IMG/VR virus record: IMGVR_UViG_3300031862_000014
Coordinates: 1 to 38,977 of that record
Length of the DNA: 38,977 nucleotides
Source of the DNA: a virus
Strand: one strand, 5' to 3'
The notes under the pieces are model-generated. The model was not told where the DNA came from. It did no database searches and saw only the letters and a program-made list of their open reading frames with translations. Positions 13,799-21,776 of the stretch are shown here, one piece after another (the stretch's first letter is position 1; every line of letters starts with the position of its first letter). Position numbers and translations under genes: made by a program.

Positions 13799-14551
13799 GT
13801 GAAAAAGCTCTCACTCATTGCAGCGGTCCTGGCCCTCTTTGTCGCTGGAGTGCTCAGGGCTGATGACACCTTGAACCTGCCCGTTGCCACGCAAGGTGGC
13901 CTCGTCACCGGGGACATCATCTACGCCCGCGACGCGAATCATCTCGGCAACATCAGTGCCGTCGCGGTCGGGCAGGTGCTCACGTCTCAGGGGGCTGGGG
14001 CGAAGCCCGCCTACAGCGGGACGCTCCCGTCTGCGTTGGCATCTCCAGAGAAAACGGACGGCACTGTGTTCCTCCCAGCGTACAAGGCATGTTGGAGCGA
14101 CAGCGCCAACCTCATCCTGGTTCGCTTGGCCGCGAACGATTGGGCGCTTGGCCGCACCGCAGCCGGGGCGGAGACCTACAACATTGTCTGTTCGCTTGAC
14201 CTCGACCTTCAGCGCACCACGTCCGGCAAGGGCGTCAAGATCAACTCGATTGACGTGGTGTACCACATTACGACGGCTGACCTAACCTCGCACACGTGGG
14301 GCAAGGTGGCCACCGTCACTTACGCGAACAACGCCGCGAACGTCGTCAGCGCGGCTCTCGACACCCCCATTCAGCTGAACACCACCGCGCGAGCGAACCC
14401 CTACGTCCAAAACGTGGTCATTGCGACGCCTGCCTATCTCCCATCAGCCAAACTCATCACAATCAACGTCGAGTGGCAGGCGGTGATGCAAAACACCGGC
14501 GTCTATCGCGTGTACGGCATTGCGGTGAACTTCTCGCGCACGGACCTCTAG
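13799..14551 (+). CDS. Fibre-like virion protein with Sec signal peptide (250 aa)
   Basis: Starts at a GTG directly behind AGGAGG. The N-terminus, MKKLSLIAAVLALFVAGVLR then ADD, is a textbook signal peptide with likely cleavage after residue 21. The next segment, VTGDIIYARDANHLGNISAV then GQVLTSQGAG, matches the short motif common in phage tail and head fibres (GDIIYA...L...GQVL). The C-terminal 160 residues are predicted beta-rich and could be a jelly-roll or receptor-binding domain. Its place after capsid/decoration genes suggests a head or accessory fibre. A cleavable export signal on a virion protein is unusual. The longer frame from 13742 includes the hairpin and is rejected. Confidence 0.65.
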   Translation: MKKLSLIAAVLALFVAGVLRADDTLNLPVATQGGLVTGDIIYARDANHLGNISAVAVGQVLTSQGAGAKPAYSGTLPSALASPEKTDGTVFLPAYKACWSDSANLILVRLAANDWALGRTAAGAETYNIVCSLDLDLQRTTSGKGVKINSIDVVYHITTADLTSHTWGKVATVTYANNAANVVSAALDTPIQLNTTARANPYVQNVVIATPAYLPSAKLITINVEWQAVMQNTGVYRVYGIAVNFSRTDL

Positions 14552-14563
14552 GAGGGCGGTGTC

Positions 14564-14860
14564 ATGGCGAACGTGCTGACCGGCAGTCCCATCGTTCTCG
14601 ACACCGCGGGGGCCACCTCGGCGATTGCCTCTCGCGTCAAGATTCAGGCGGTGAAGTGGGTAGGAAACACTCAGGCTGGCGATGTTTGCCTCCTGCATGA
14701 TGCAAGCGGAGGCAATGTCGTGTGGCAGGCGAAGGCGGTCGGTGCCAATGCGGACATCTTCAACGTCTTTTCGCCAGCCATTTTTGCCAAGGGCCTCTAT
14801 CTTACGACGCTGGCGAGTGGGACGCTCCTGGTGTACCTCTCGCCGGACACCGGAGGATAA
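14564..14860 (+). CDS. Hypothetical small structural protein (98 aa)
   Basis: Good ribosome-binding site (GGAGG nine bases before the ATG). The sequence is Gly/Ala/Val-rich and beta-like, starting MANVLTGSPIVLDTAGATSA and ending LVYLSPDTGG. No signal peptide or metal motif. Set in the head-gene block with small gaps to both sides, it is probably a minor virion protein. Family not recognised. Confidence 0.65.
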   Translation: MANVLTGSPIVLDTAGATSAIASRVKIQAVKWVGNTQAGDVCLLHDASGGNVVWQAKAVGANADIFNVFSPAIFAKGLYLTTLASGTLLVYLSPDTGG

Positions 14861-14863
14861 GCG

Positions 14864-15130
14864 ATGGCCCTTCTGAGTCCGTCTGATCCGGCGGGGGTGC
14901 GTTCGATCTCGTTGCAGCCGTGGTTCATCCAGGTGGCGCTGACGCCGGGGCTCCTGACGGCGCAACTGGTCCTGCCCGTGGCCCTGCCGTTCTGGGTGAT
15001 GATTGCCAACCCGAACTGGAACACCACGGTGTATATCGTGGACGGCACGCAGACCCAGAAGGGATGCACGCTCAAGTTTTCCACCGTGATCCCAGCGGGC
15101 GGGCAACTGAACGTCGCGGTGATTGGGTGA
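14864..15130 (+). CDS. Hypothetical small structural protein (88 aa)
   Basis: Begins three bases after the preceding stop, with GGAGG inside the end of that gene. The product is beta-rich (FIQVALTPGLLTAQLVL, then FWVMIANPNWNTTVYIVDG) with no identified motif. The resemblance in size and composition to the preceding protein suggests both are minor head or fibre-related proteins. Family not recognised. Confidence 0.65.
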   Translation: MALLSPSDPAGVRSISLQPWFIQVALTPGLLTAQLVLPVALPFWVMIANPNWNTTVYIVDGTQTQKGCTLKFSTVIPAGGQLNVAVIG

Positions 15131-15178
15131 TGCAGGCACAGGCGCGGGCGTCCGTCCCGCACATAAAGGAGCGCAGTT

Positions 15179-15526
15179 ATGAGTGATGAGCCGATTACCG
15201 GCATTCTAGCAGGGATTGGGAGCACCCTGACTGCTGGTGCGGCCACCGGTCCCACGGCAACAGCCATTGGCGGTGCCGTCGCAGCATCCATGGCAGCGGG
15301 GTTGGCATCAGCCGGTGTGAACATCGCTGGGGCCATCAAAGGACCGCCGAAGGCTCCTGGGTTGCCGTCTATTGGACTCACGCCCGAGGAAGAGGCGAGA
15401 CGGCAGGCAGACCTCCAAGCGGCCCAGCTGCGGGCGGGACGGGGTGCCACGCTCTTGACAGGGTCCGCAGGCGGTCCAAGCCTCATGTCGCCTGGACGGC
15501 CGTTGAAAACGACCTTGGGCGGGTAA
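15179..15526 (+). CDS. T7 gp7.3-like tail assembly/virion protein (115 aa)
   Basis: The N-terminal 60 residues are Gly/Ala-rich and hydrophobic (AGIGSTLTAGAATGPTATAI, VAASMAAGLASAGVNIAGA). They are followed by a charged helix (PEEEARRQADLQAAQLRAGR) and the ending RGATLLTG...LKTTLGG. An arginine-rich helix followed by GRxATxLTG and a C-terminal lysine-x-x-LGG is seen in small podovirus proteins located just before tail tubular protein A, of which T7 gp7.3 is the prototype. AAGGAG precedes the ATG. The assignment rests on composition, position and that C-terminal motif. Confidence 0.6.
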   Translation: MSDEPITGILAGIGSTLTAGAATGPTATAIGGAVAASMAAGLASAGVNIAGAIKGPPKAPGLPSIGLTPEEEARRQADLQAAQLRAGRGATLLTGSAGGPSLMSPGRPLKTTLGG

Positions 15527-15532
15527 GACGCC

Positions 15533-16405
15533 ATGGCAATGGCTCTCGTGGATGTCATCAACAGCGGATTGTCCCAGATCGGCGTCGCGCCGATTACGGC
15601 GGCAGAGTTCGCCACGCCAGTTACGCCAATTGGCGTCATCCTGAACCGCGACGCCGTGAACTGGATGCAGTCCGTGATGCGGGCGGTGGATTGGTCCTGT
15701 CTCACGGCCCGCCAAGTGCTCCAAAACAACGGCTCAGTGACCATGACCCTCTCGTCCGCTGCCGTCGGCACGGGCGTCACGGCGACCCCGGCGTCCGCGT
15801 ACTTCAACGCCCGCGATGTCGGCCGGACGCTCTACGAAGTGGGGTACGGACTCAGTGGCGTGTACAAGATCACGTCGCTGGCGGGCAGTCCACTCCTGGC
15901 GACCGGCGAGGTGAAGGCCGCCTTTGCCGGCGTGACACTCTTGGCCCAAGGGTGGACGCTGGCACCGCTCTCCGCATGGGACAGCGCCTATCTCCTGCCG
16001 TCGGACTCGCTGAAGGTCCGGGGAATCGCCGACGAAGACGGATTCTATGCGTCCTGGCATTACCGGAGAACCAGCGGATCCCCGATCCGGTGGGCGGTTG
16101 AAGGCCAACAGCTTCTCACGAATGCCATCCGGGCGACCGATCCCAACACGAACGCGAGCTCGACGTATCCCGTGGTGGTGTACACCTATTACGAGTCCAA
16201 CCCGGATAACTGGGATGAACTCCTGCTCCAGGCGGTCGAGGCCAGGATCGCCGCCGAGATGGCCTGGACCACGAAGAATCCGAAGCTTGTGGCCGACAAG
16301 TGGGCACTCTACAATGCCAAGATCGCTGAGGCGGAAGGGGCCACGCGCGATGAGCACCAGCGCCACGGGTATCCCCGTACCATCCTGTTAGACGTTCGGA
16401 GGTAG
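15533..16405 (+). CDS. Tail tubular protein A (gp11-like adaptor) with an inserted module
   Basis: Forms the ring between portal and nozzle. The N-terminal MALVDVINSGLSQIG helix and the C-terminal WDELLLQAVEARIAAEMAWT, then a helix ending AEAEGATRDEHQ, are typical of gp11-type gatekeeper proteins. At 290 aa it is longer than T7 gp11 (about 196 aa). The extra length is a beta-rich insert at about residues 68-145 that contains FNARDVGRTLYEV (Asp95-Val-Gly-Arg) and ends GWTLAP. The same kind of module occurs in the next gene. The ribosome-binding site is weak (GGGTAAGACGCC). Confidence 0.88.
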   Translation: MAMALVDVINSGLSQIGVAPITAAEFATPVTPIGVILNRDAVNWMQSVMRAVDWSCLTARQVLQNNGSVTMTLSSAAVGTGVTATPASAYFNARDVGRTLYEVGYGLSGVYKITSLAGSPLLATGEVKAAFAGVTLLAQGWTLAPLSAWDSAYLLPSDSLKVRGIADEDGFYASWHYRRTSGSPIRWAVEGQQLLTNAIRATDPNTNASSTYPVVVYTYYESNPDNWDELLLQAVEARIAAEMAWTTKNPKLVADKWALYNAKIAEAEGATRDEHQRHGYPRTILLDVRR

Positions 16406-16406
16406 C

Positions 16407-18932
16407 ATGGCCTCCGCGCCGCCGAAGATCATCCGCAACAACTTCAATGCGGGGGAAATCTCTCCGTTCGTCGTCGGGCGGATTGACCAGGAGCGCTATT
16501 ACAATGCCCTGACGACATGTGAGAACTGGATTCCGCTCGTCCAGGGCGGTATCCAGGTGCGCCCCGGACTCATCTACGCGGGAGCCGTCAAACCCACCGG
16601 GGGCCGACCGCGGCTCATTCCGTTTGTTTTCGCCGCAGGCGATCAGGGCGTGATGGAGTTTGGGAATCAGTACATCCGCTTCTGGAAATTTGACGCGACG
16701 ACCGGCCTGCCGGTGCAAGTCACGGATGGTGGCGGGACTCCTATCGAAGTCACGACGACGTACACCACTGCTGAGTTGCGGTCTATCCAGTACCGCCAGT
16801 CCGGGGATGTGGTCTTCCTCGCCCATGGCAACCATGCGCCAGCGGCACTGTCCCGCCTCTCTGCGGATTACAAAACTTGGTCCTTCGCGGACATCAGCTT
16901 TTCGCCTCCGCCGACCTATGAGGGCAAGACCGACTTTGCCACTGCCGTGACGCTGACCGTTGCTGTCAGTGGCGCGGCGGACAACGGCGGCGGGCTCATT
17001 CGGATTACCACGGCGACGCCTCATCATCTCAGCACAGGCTGGACGGTTACGATTACCGGCGTGGTCGGCACGACTGAGGCCAACGGGACCTGGGTTGTGA
17101 CCGTGATTGACGCCACCCACTTCGATTTGCAGGGCTCGGCCTTCGTCAACGCCTACGTCTCCGGCGGTACGGTCTTCGGGCATGTCTGGACAGTCACCGT
17201 GGACAAATTCCTTGCGGGCGATGTGGGTCGGGTGATCAAGACTTCAGATGGAGCCCGCGTGTCGATCACGGACTTCATTGACGCCCGGAACGTCCACGTC
17301 CAAGACATTCTCGCGCCGCCCGCCACCAGTTACACCTCCGGCAACTGGTGGCTTGAGGGCTCTCCGAGTAGCGTACTCTATCCGTCCATCGCGGGGCCAG
17401 AGGGCGCTATCGCTCTGCTGACTGCCAAGGCGTCGGTTGGCGGGGGGACGCAGGATGCGTTCCGCTCAACCGATGTGGGCAAGTATGTGATTATCCTTGG
17501 CGGCGTCTTGCACATCACGAGCTTCGTGAATGCCACACAGGTCTACGCCCAGATTTTGAACACGCTGTCGAGTTGGACGAGCACCGTCAACTATGCGCTC
17601 GGTGGGGAGTGGACGCTGGAACAGCCGATCTGGACGGCAAGCCTCGGCTACCCCCAAGTGATTTCCCTCCATCAGCAACGGCTCTTATTCGGCAATTCAA
17701 CGACGGAACCGGACACCATTCGGGGGAGCCAGATTGGCGATTACTTCAATTTCGGCACGGGTCTTGTGGACAGCTCGGCACTGGAATTTGTGATGGCCAC
17801 TGGTGCGGTCTGCCCCATCCAGTGGATGGAGCCTGTCCAGGCGTTGGCGGTCGGCACGCTGAGCCGGGGATTCTTTCTGGGGGATCGCCAGGGCACGCCG
17901 ATTACACCAACCTCGCCCAAGATTTCCCCGCAGAACTCGGCCGGCGCGAACCTCATCGCGCCCGTCGTGCTGGAAAATAGTTTGCTCTTCATCGTGCGCG
18001 GACAACGCTCCGTCGGCGAATGGCTCTACAACGTGCTGACCGACATCGCCGAGGTGTCCGACCTGCTGGAATACGCGAATCACCTTACCATTGACGTGGC
18101 AAGCGACGGGGATCGCATCTTCCTGGAAAACGCCGCACAGACGCAACCCATGCCCATTGCGTGGTATGTCCGGCCCGATGGCACCCTGTGTGGTCTGGCC
18201 TACCGGCGCAAGCAGAATGTGACCGCGTGGTTCCGCGTGACGACGTGGCGGGGGACGACGCAGGATGTGATTGAGTCTGTTGCGGTGATCCAGAATCCCG
18301 TCACGTTCAAGGATCAAGCGTGGTTGGCGATCAACCGGGGGGGTACGCGAAGCATCGAGGTGATGGATGCGATCCCGAATCCCGACCGGCACATGGATGC
18401 GTCCGTCAAGTACAGCGGCCCAGCCACAAGCACGATTACCGGCCTCGCCCATCTGAATGGCCTCTCCGTGGGCATTCGCGGCAAGGATGCAGGCGGGACG
18501 TGGCGGCTCTATCCGAATCAAACCGTTGCTGGCGGACAGGTGACTGGCCTGAATCCGACCGTGGTGGAAGCCGAGGTCGGGCTGGTCTTTCCCGCCACGG
18601 CGACCGTGCCCCCAGCAGAATTCCCCGGCGCCCAGACGATTCAGGGGAAGCCGAAGTCCTACGGCCTGATGCAGGTGCGGACCTACGATACACCGTCGCT
18701 CAAAATCCAGAGCGTGCGGTATCCGAACGATGGGTACAGTGCCTCTGCTGTCTACGTCATCCCGAGCAGCGGGATTCCACCGCTCGGGCCGCTCTCGCCC
18801 GCGAAGGATTGGGCGGACTTCGAGTTAGCCACCATCGGCGTGGACCGCTTGGCGCAGGTGACGTTTGTGCAGGATATTCCTCTGCGGGGCACCGTGCTGA
18901 TGTTCTGCGCGGACCTGGATGTGGGGGCGTAA
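16407..18932 (+). CDS. Tail tubular protein B (gp12-like nozzle)
   Basis: Long 841-aa tail nozzle protein. It opens with the highly typical NNFNAGEISPFVVGRIDQER (residues 11-30), then YNALTTCENWIPLVQGG. Later typical parts are the LHQQRLLFGNS strand (about residue 420) and a long beta-propeller-like body. Residues about 195-253 resemble the FCCH-type insert found in these proteins (HHLSTGWTVTITGVVG, then EANGTWVVTVIDATHFDLQG). Two modules with DVGR/DVGK (Asp272 and Asp356) and a terminal tryptophan-leucine-glutamate resemble the insert in tail tubular protein A. The start has GGAGG at 16399-16403 region spacing. Confidence 0.92.
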   Translation: MASAPPKIIRNNFNAGEISPFVVGRIDQERYYNALTTCENWIPLVQGGIQVRPGLIYAGAVKPTGGRPRLIPFVFAAGDQGVMEFGNQYIRFWKFDATTGLPVQVTDGGGTPIEVTTTYTTAELRSIQYRQSGDVVFLAHGNHAPAALSRLSADYKTWSFADISFSPPPTYEGKTDFATAVTLTVAVSGAADNGGGLIRITTATPHHLSTGWTVTITGVVGTTEANGTWVVTVIDATHFDLQGSAFVNAYVSGGTVFGHVWTVTVDKFLAGDVGRVIKTSDGARVSITDFIDARNVHVQDILAPPATSYTSGNWWLEGSPSSVLYPSIAGPEGAIALLTAKASVGGGTQDAFRSTDVGKYVIILGGVLHITSFVNATQVYAQILNTLSSWTSTVNYALGGEWTLEQPIWTASLGYPQVISLHQQRLLFGNSTTEPDTIRGSQIGDYFNFGTGLVDSSALEFVMATGAVCPIQWMEPVQALAVGTLSRGFFLGDRQGTPITPTSPKISPQNSAGANLIAPVVLENSLLFIVRGQRSVGEWLYNVLTDIAEVSDLLEYANHLTIDVASDGDRIFLENAAQTQPMPIAWYVRPDGTLCGLAYRRKQNVTAWFRVTTWRGTTQDVIESVAVIQNPVTFKDQAWLAINRGGTRSIEVMDAIPNPDRHMDASVKYSGPATSTITGLAHLNGLSVGIRGKDAGGTWRLYPNQTVAGGQVTGLNPTVVEAEVGLVFPATATVPPAEFPGAQTIQGKPKSYGLMQVRTYDTPSLKIQSVRYPNDGYSASAVYVIPSSGIPPLGPLSPAKDWADFELATIGVDRLAQVTFVQDIPLRGTVLMFCADLDVGA

Positions 18933-18946
18933 AGAAAGGAGCTGCA

Positions 18947-19198
18947 ATGGACAGTCCATTTGATGCGATTCTCAGCGGCAGGATGCGAGATGACGTTTGT
19001 ACCGAATTGTTTGCAAAGAACGCAACGTATTCCATCCTCGGACGGCTCGTGGGGATGGACGGGCCATGGTATCAGATGAAGGAAGGCGTGTGGTTCGGCA
19101 ATGTCCGAAGCGTACAAGACGTATTCATGTTGAAAGATCAAGTCGCTGCCGTGAGGTTCACCAAATGTGACCCCGCTGAGTGGGCTGCGACTACCTGA
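18947..19198 (+). CDS. Hypothetical small protein between nozzle and GNAT gene (83 aa)
   Basis: The ATG at 18947 has AAAGGAG seven bases upstream. It begins MDSPFDAILSGRMRDDVCTE. The frame is open far upstream inside the nozzle gene, but only this part is protein-like. No motif recognised; mixed alpha/beta with two Cys. Its position between the tail nozzle and internal virion genes suggests a minor virion or assembly protein. Confidence 0.6.
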   Translation: MDSPFDAILSGRMRDDVCTELFAKNATYSILGRLVGMDGPWYQMKEGVWFGNVRSVQDVFMLKDQVAAVRFTKCDPAEWAATT

Positions 19199-19215
19199 CT
19201 AAAGCTGGTGATGCG

Positions 19216-19629
19216 ATGCTCCGCGTGCGGCCGTTTGCGCCAGATGATCTCTGGACCTTCCCAGAATTGGCCGAGCAGTTGCGCGCCGAGGGCATCACCC
19301 AGATTTACGGACTGGCCTTCGCCGCAGAGGACGATTCGGGCGTCTTGGCGATTGGTGGTTTCGTACCCATGGGCGGGGGGACCTGCGAGGCATGGTTTCA
19401 CTGTGCGCGGGACTTGGGCCAAGCAGGGACTCGCCTTGTGTGGGAGACCCGCGGGATGCTCCGGTCGCTGATGCGGGAACACGGATGGACTCGCGTGCAA
19501 GCCCGGATTGATCCCACGAACGCGAAGGCCGTGCGCTTCATCAAGGCGATGCGGTTTGAGCGGGAAGGCACAATGCGGGCGTACTGGTACGGCAAGGATC
19601 GGGACTTGTACGCACGGGTGATCTTATGA
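19216..19629 (+). CDS. GNAT-fold protein, T7 gp13-like internal virion protein A
   Basis: The 137-aa product starting MLRVRPFAPDDLW is a GNAT-fold protein: the LRPF..DDL start, strand IYGLAFAAEDDSGVLAIGGF, a central helix (GTRLVWETRGMLRSLMREHG), and the C-terminal TRVQARIDPTNAKAVRFIKA followed by MRFEREGTMRAY, characteristic of acetyltransferases. In T7-like phages a protein of this fold fills the gp13 slot just before gp14. Whether it acetylates anything is unknown, and the acetyl-CoA pyrophosphate loop is not clearly conserved. The open frame from 19180 overlaps the previous gene, and ATG 19216 is preferred. Its stop overlaps the next ATG. Confidence 0.8.
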   Translation: MLRVRPFAPDDLWTFPELAEQLRAEGITQIYGLAFAAEDDSGVLAIGGFVPMGGGTCEAWFHCARDLGQAGTRLVWETRGMLRSLMREHGWTRVQARIDPTNAKAVRFIKAMRFEREGTMRAYWYGKDRDLYARVIL

Positions 19630-20159
19630 CGCCGGAAACATTGAAACTGATCACGCCGGAAACATTGGGACTGACTATGGGTGGCTTTCGGGCGATTGGC
19701 GATGTCACCGCTGGCATCGGTGGATACCAGGCGGCTGGATACAACGCCCGGATCGCCAGGATGCAGGCCGAGGTGGCCCGCCAGGTGGCCGCCGACGAAG
19801 CTGAGTCCGCGCTTGCTGCCGGGGAAAGGCTGGTTGGAACCCAGCGGGCGGCCGCCGCCGCGTCCGGTGTGGACGTGAACAAGGGCTCTCCGATGCTGGC
19901 CGTCCTCGACACCATTACAGCAAGCCACGAGGAGGCTAAGCGAGCACGCCTGCGCGGGGAGTACAAAGCATGGGGCCTGGAGAGTGAGGCGAGGCTTCAG
20001 AAGTGGCAAGGCAAACAGACGCTCCTGGGCGGGTTCCTGCGCGGCCCAATGGATGTGCTCGGAGGCGTCGCTCGGTCGCAACTGCTCAAGAAAGCGTGGA
20101 CTGCCGCTGAACTACAGGGGCTTGAGTCAAGCGGCAGCATTGGAATCATCGCCCGATGA
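19626..20159 (+). CDS. Internal virion protein B (gp14-like ejection protein)
   Basis: 177-aa ejection protein candidate that helps form the channel across the cell envelope after infection. Typical pattern: a Gly-rich opening (GGFRAIGDVTAGIGGYQAAG), then a long amphipathic helix (RIARMQAEVARQVAADEAES), then ERLVGTQRAAAAASGVDVNK with the VDVNxGSP motif seen in gp14-like proteins. ATGA overlap with the GNAT gene and with the next gene's start. The N-terminus bears a short tandem duplication (TPETLKL/TPETLGL). Confidence 0.82.
   Translation: MTPETLKLITPETLGLTMGGFRAIGDVTAGIGGYQAAGYNARIARMQAEVARQVAADEAESALAAGERLVGTQRAAAAASGVDVNKGSPMLAVLDTITASHEEAKRARLRGEYKAWGLESEARLQKWQGKQTLLGGFLRGPMDVLGGVARSQLLKKAWTAAELQGLESSGSIGIIAR
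19629..19676 (+). repeat. 24-bp tandem repeat at the start of internal virion protein B
   Basis: Units at 19629-19652 and 19653-19676 share 20 of 24 bases; the first 15, ACGCCGGAAACATTG, are identical. The repeat is in frame and encodes TPETLKLI and TPETLGLT right after the initiator Met, so the duplication lengthens the N-terminus without frameshift. Confidence 0.7.
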
Positions 20160-21775
20160 AGATTCCTGTCGCCGGACAACTGAGTGCGCTGCCGGAACTG
20201 CCTGCCGTCCGTGTTTCTATCGAGGCAGGCGAGCGGCCTGGCCAGGAACTGGCGCAGGTCGCTGCCGAGGGCGAACAGCTTGCTCGGCAGTGGCAAGTTG
20301 TCGAGCGGCAACTGGAGTTGGCGCGGGAGACTGCCAACACGTCCAAATTCCTGATGGAGATGGACGAGGAAATGCAGGGTCGCCTGGAAAGACCGGACAC
20401 GACCGTGAGCCCCGCAGAGGCATCCGCAGCATTTCGGAAGGAATTCGCGCAGAAGGCAGAGCAATTCGTGGCACCCATGCCGAATGCCGTTATCCGATCC
20501 CGCATGCTGACGCAACTGAACCACCACATCAACACCCGCGCCAATGAGTATAGGGCACGGGCGGTGGAAGTTCACCGGGAGCAACTCGTCGGCGACTTTT
20601 TGCAGGCGGGGGAGAAGGCCGGGCAGGAATATGCGAGGACGGGAGACCCTGAGAAGTTGGCCGTCCATCTCGTGTCGTTGCGTGATCTGGTCAACACGGG
20701 CGTGATTCATCCGGACAAGGCCGTTGAATATCAGCAGAAGTTTCTCAGCCAAGCAGAGACCAATCGTGTGGATGCGGATGCCTCGGTGAGCCCGTGGGAA
20801 ACCATGAAACGCCTATCGGATCGGTCGCAATACCCCCATTTGACGGAATCGGAACGCTTGAAGGCTATCACCCGGGTCCACGAACGAATTACCATGGCCG
20901 ACGAGGACGTAAAGAAAGAACGAGCCGACCGGGCTGATGCCTTCAAGAGGGACCTAGCACGAGATTTCGCCAGCACGACCAAATACCGCTTGCCGGATGG
21001 AAGCATAGATGAGTCGCAGGTGTGGGCACTAGTGCCCGCCGATCTCGATTCGCACTCCATCGATCACATCCGCAGCCTCATCGCCGCCGCGAACAGCCGC
21101 GCCGAGAGGATGAGCAAGACGCAGGCGAACACCGTCGCGTCAGGTGTTCGCACCCGCATGTACGAAGGGGAATCGAAGAAAGATTGGGCATCGGTTGAAC
21201 GCGCCATGCGCGAGGCGGAACTTTCTCTCGTCCAGCATCCTGAGCAGTTGGAGCCGGTAACGAAACTCTACCGCGATATCCTCCGTCACAAGGACACAAT
21301 GGACGAGAGAGCCTTGGAAAAGATGAAAAAGGAAGACGCCGATAAACTACGGGCCTATGAGGCCCTTGAGGGCACCGCGATAGCCCAGTTCCTGTCTTGG
21401 TTCCCCGTTCCGAGTCCCACCGAGGCCAAGTTTGAGGGCGTGAGAGAAGCCTACACGCAGGGCAAGGAGCAGGGATTGGCGATAATCAGATCGGCGGCCA
21501 GGCAATTCAAAAATCCGATCACGGCCATCGAAGGTGCTCGACAGGAAATTCTGATGCACGTCCTTGGTGGCCCAAAGAGCGCCGCCAAGAGGCGGCAAGA
21601 GGAGCTGGCCTCATATGGCATCTACAGTAAGGCTGATCTGGTGAAACTGAAGGGCACCTTGCCTACCCTTGAGTACGAGCGCATGATGGAGCTGTTTACT
21701 GATTGGTACGAACTCGATCAGAAGGCGAGGCGCATAGGGGCGGGTGTCTCGGCCGACAAGAGACCAAAGGAGTAG
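20156..21775 (+). CDS. Internal virion protein C (gp15-like ejection protein)
   Basis: Large 539-aa, almost entirely helical, charged protein, placed between gp14-like and gp16-like genes as in T7. Long helices with heptad character are visible (QQWQVVERQLELARE-like near residues 40-60; RADAFKRDLARDFASTTKYR near 260). It is probably packed inside the head around the DNA and released during infection to build the ejection conduit. Size is smaller than T7 gp15 (747 aa). Assignment is by order and composition. It starts with ATGA overlap to the preceding gene. Confidence 0.75.
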   Translation: MKIPVAGQLSALPELPAVRVSIEAGERPGQELAQVAAEGEQLARQWQVVERQLELARETANTSKFLMEMDEEMQGRLERPDTTVSPAEASAAFRKEFAQKAEQFVAPMPNAVIRSRMLTQLNHHINTRANEYRARAVEVHREQLVGDFLQAGEKAGQEYARTGDPEKLAVHLVSLRDLVNTGVIHPDKAVEYQQKFLSQAETNRVDADASVSPWETMKRLSDRSQYPHLTESERLKAITRVHERITMADEDVKKERADRADAFKRDLARDFASTTKYRLPDGSIDESQVWALVPADLDSHSIDHIRSLIAAANSRAERMSKTQANTVASGVRTRMYEGESKKDWASVERAMREAELSLVQHPEQLEPVTKLYRDILRHKDTMDERALEKMKKEDADKLRAYEALEGTAIAQFLSWFPVPSPTEAKFEGVREAYTQGKEQGLAIIRSAARQFKNPITAIEGARQEILMHVLGGPKSAAKRRQEELASYGIYSKADLVKLKGTLPTLEYERMMELFTDWYELDQKARRIGAGVSADKRPKE

Positions 21776-21776
21776 T

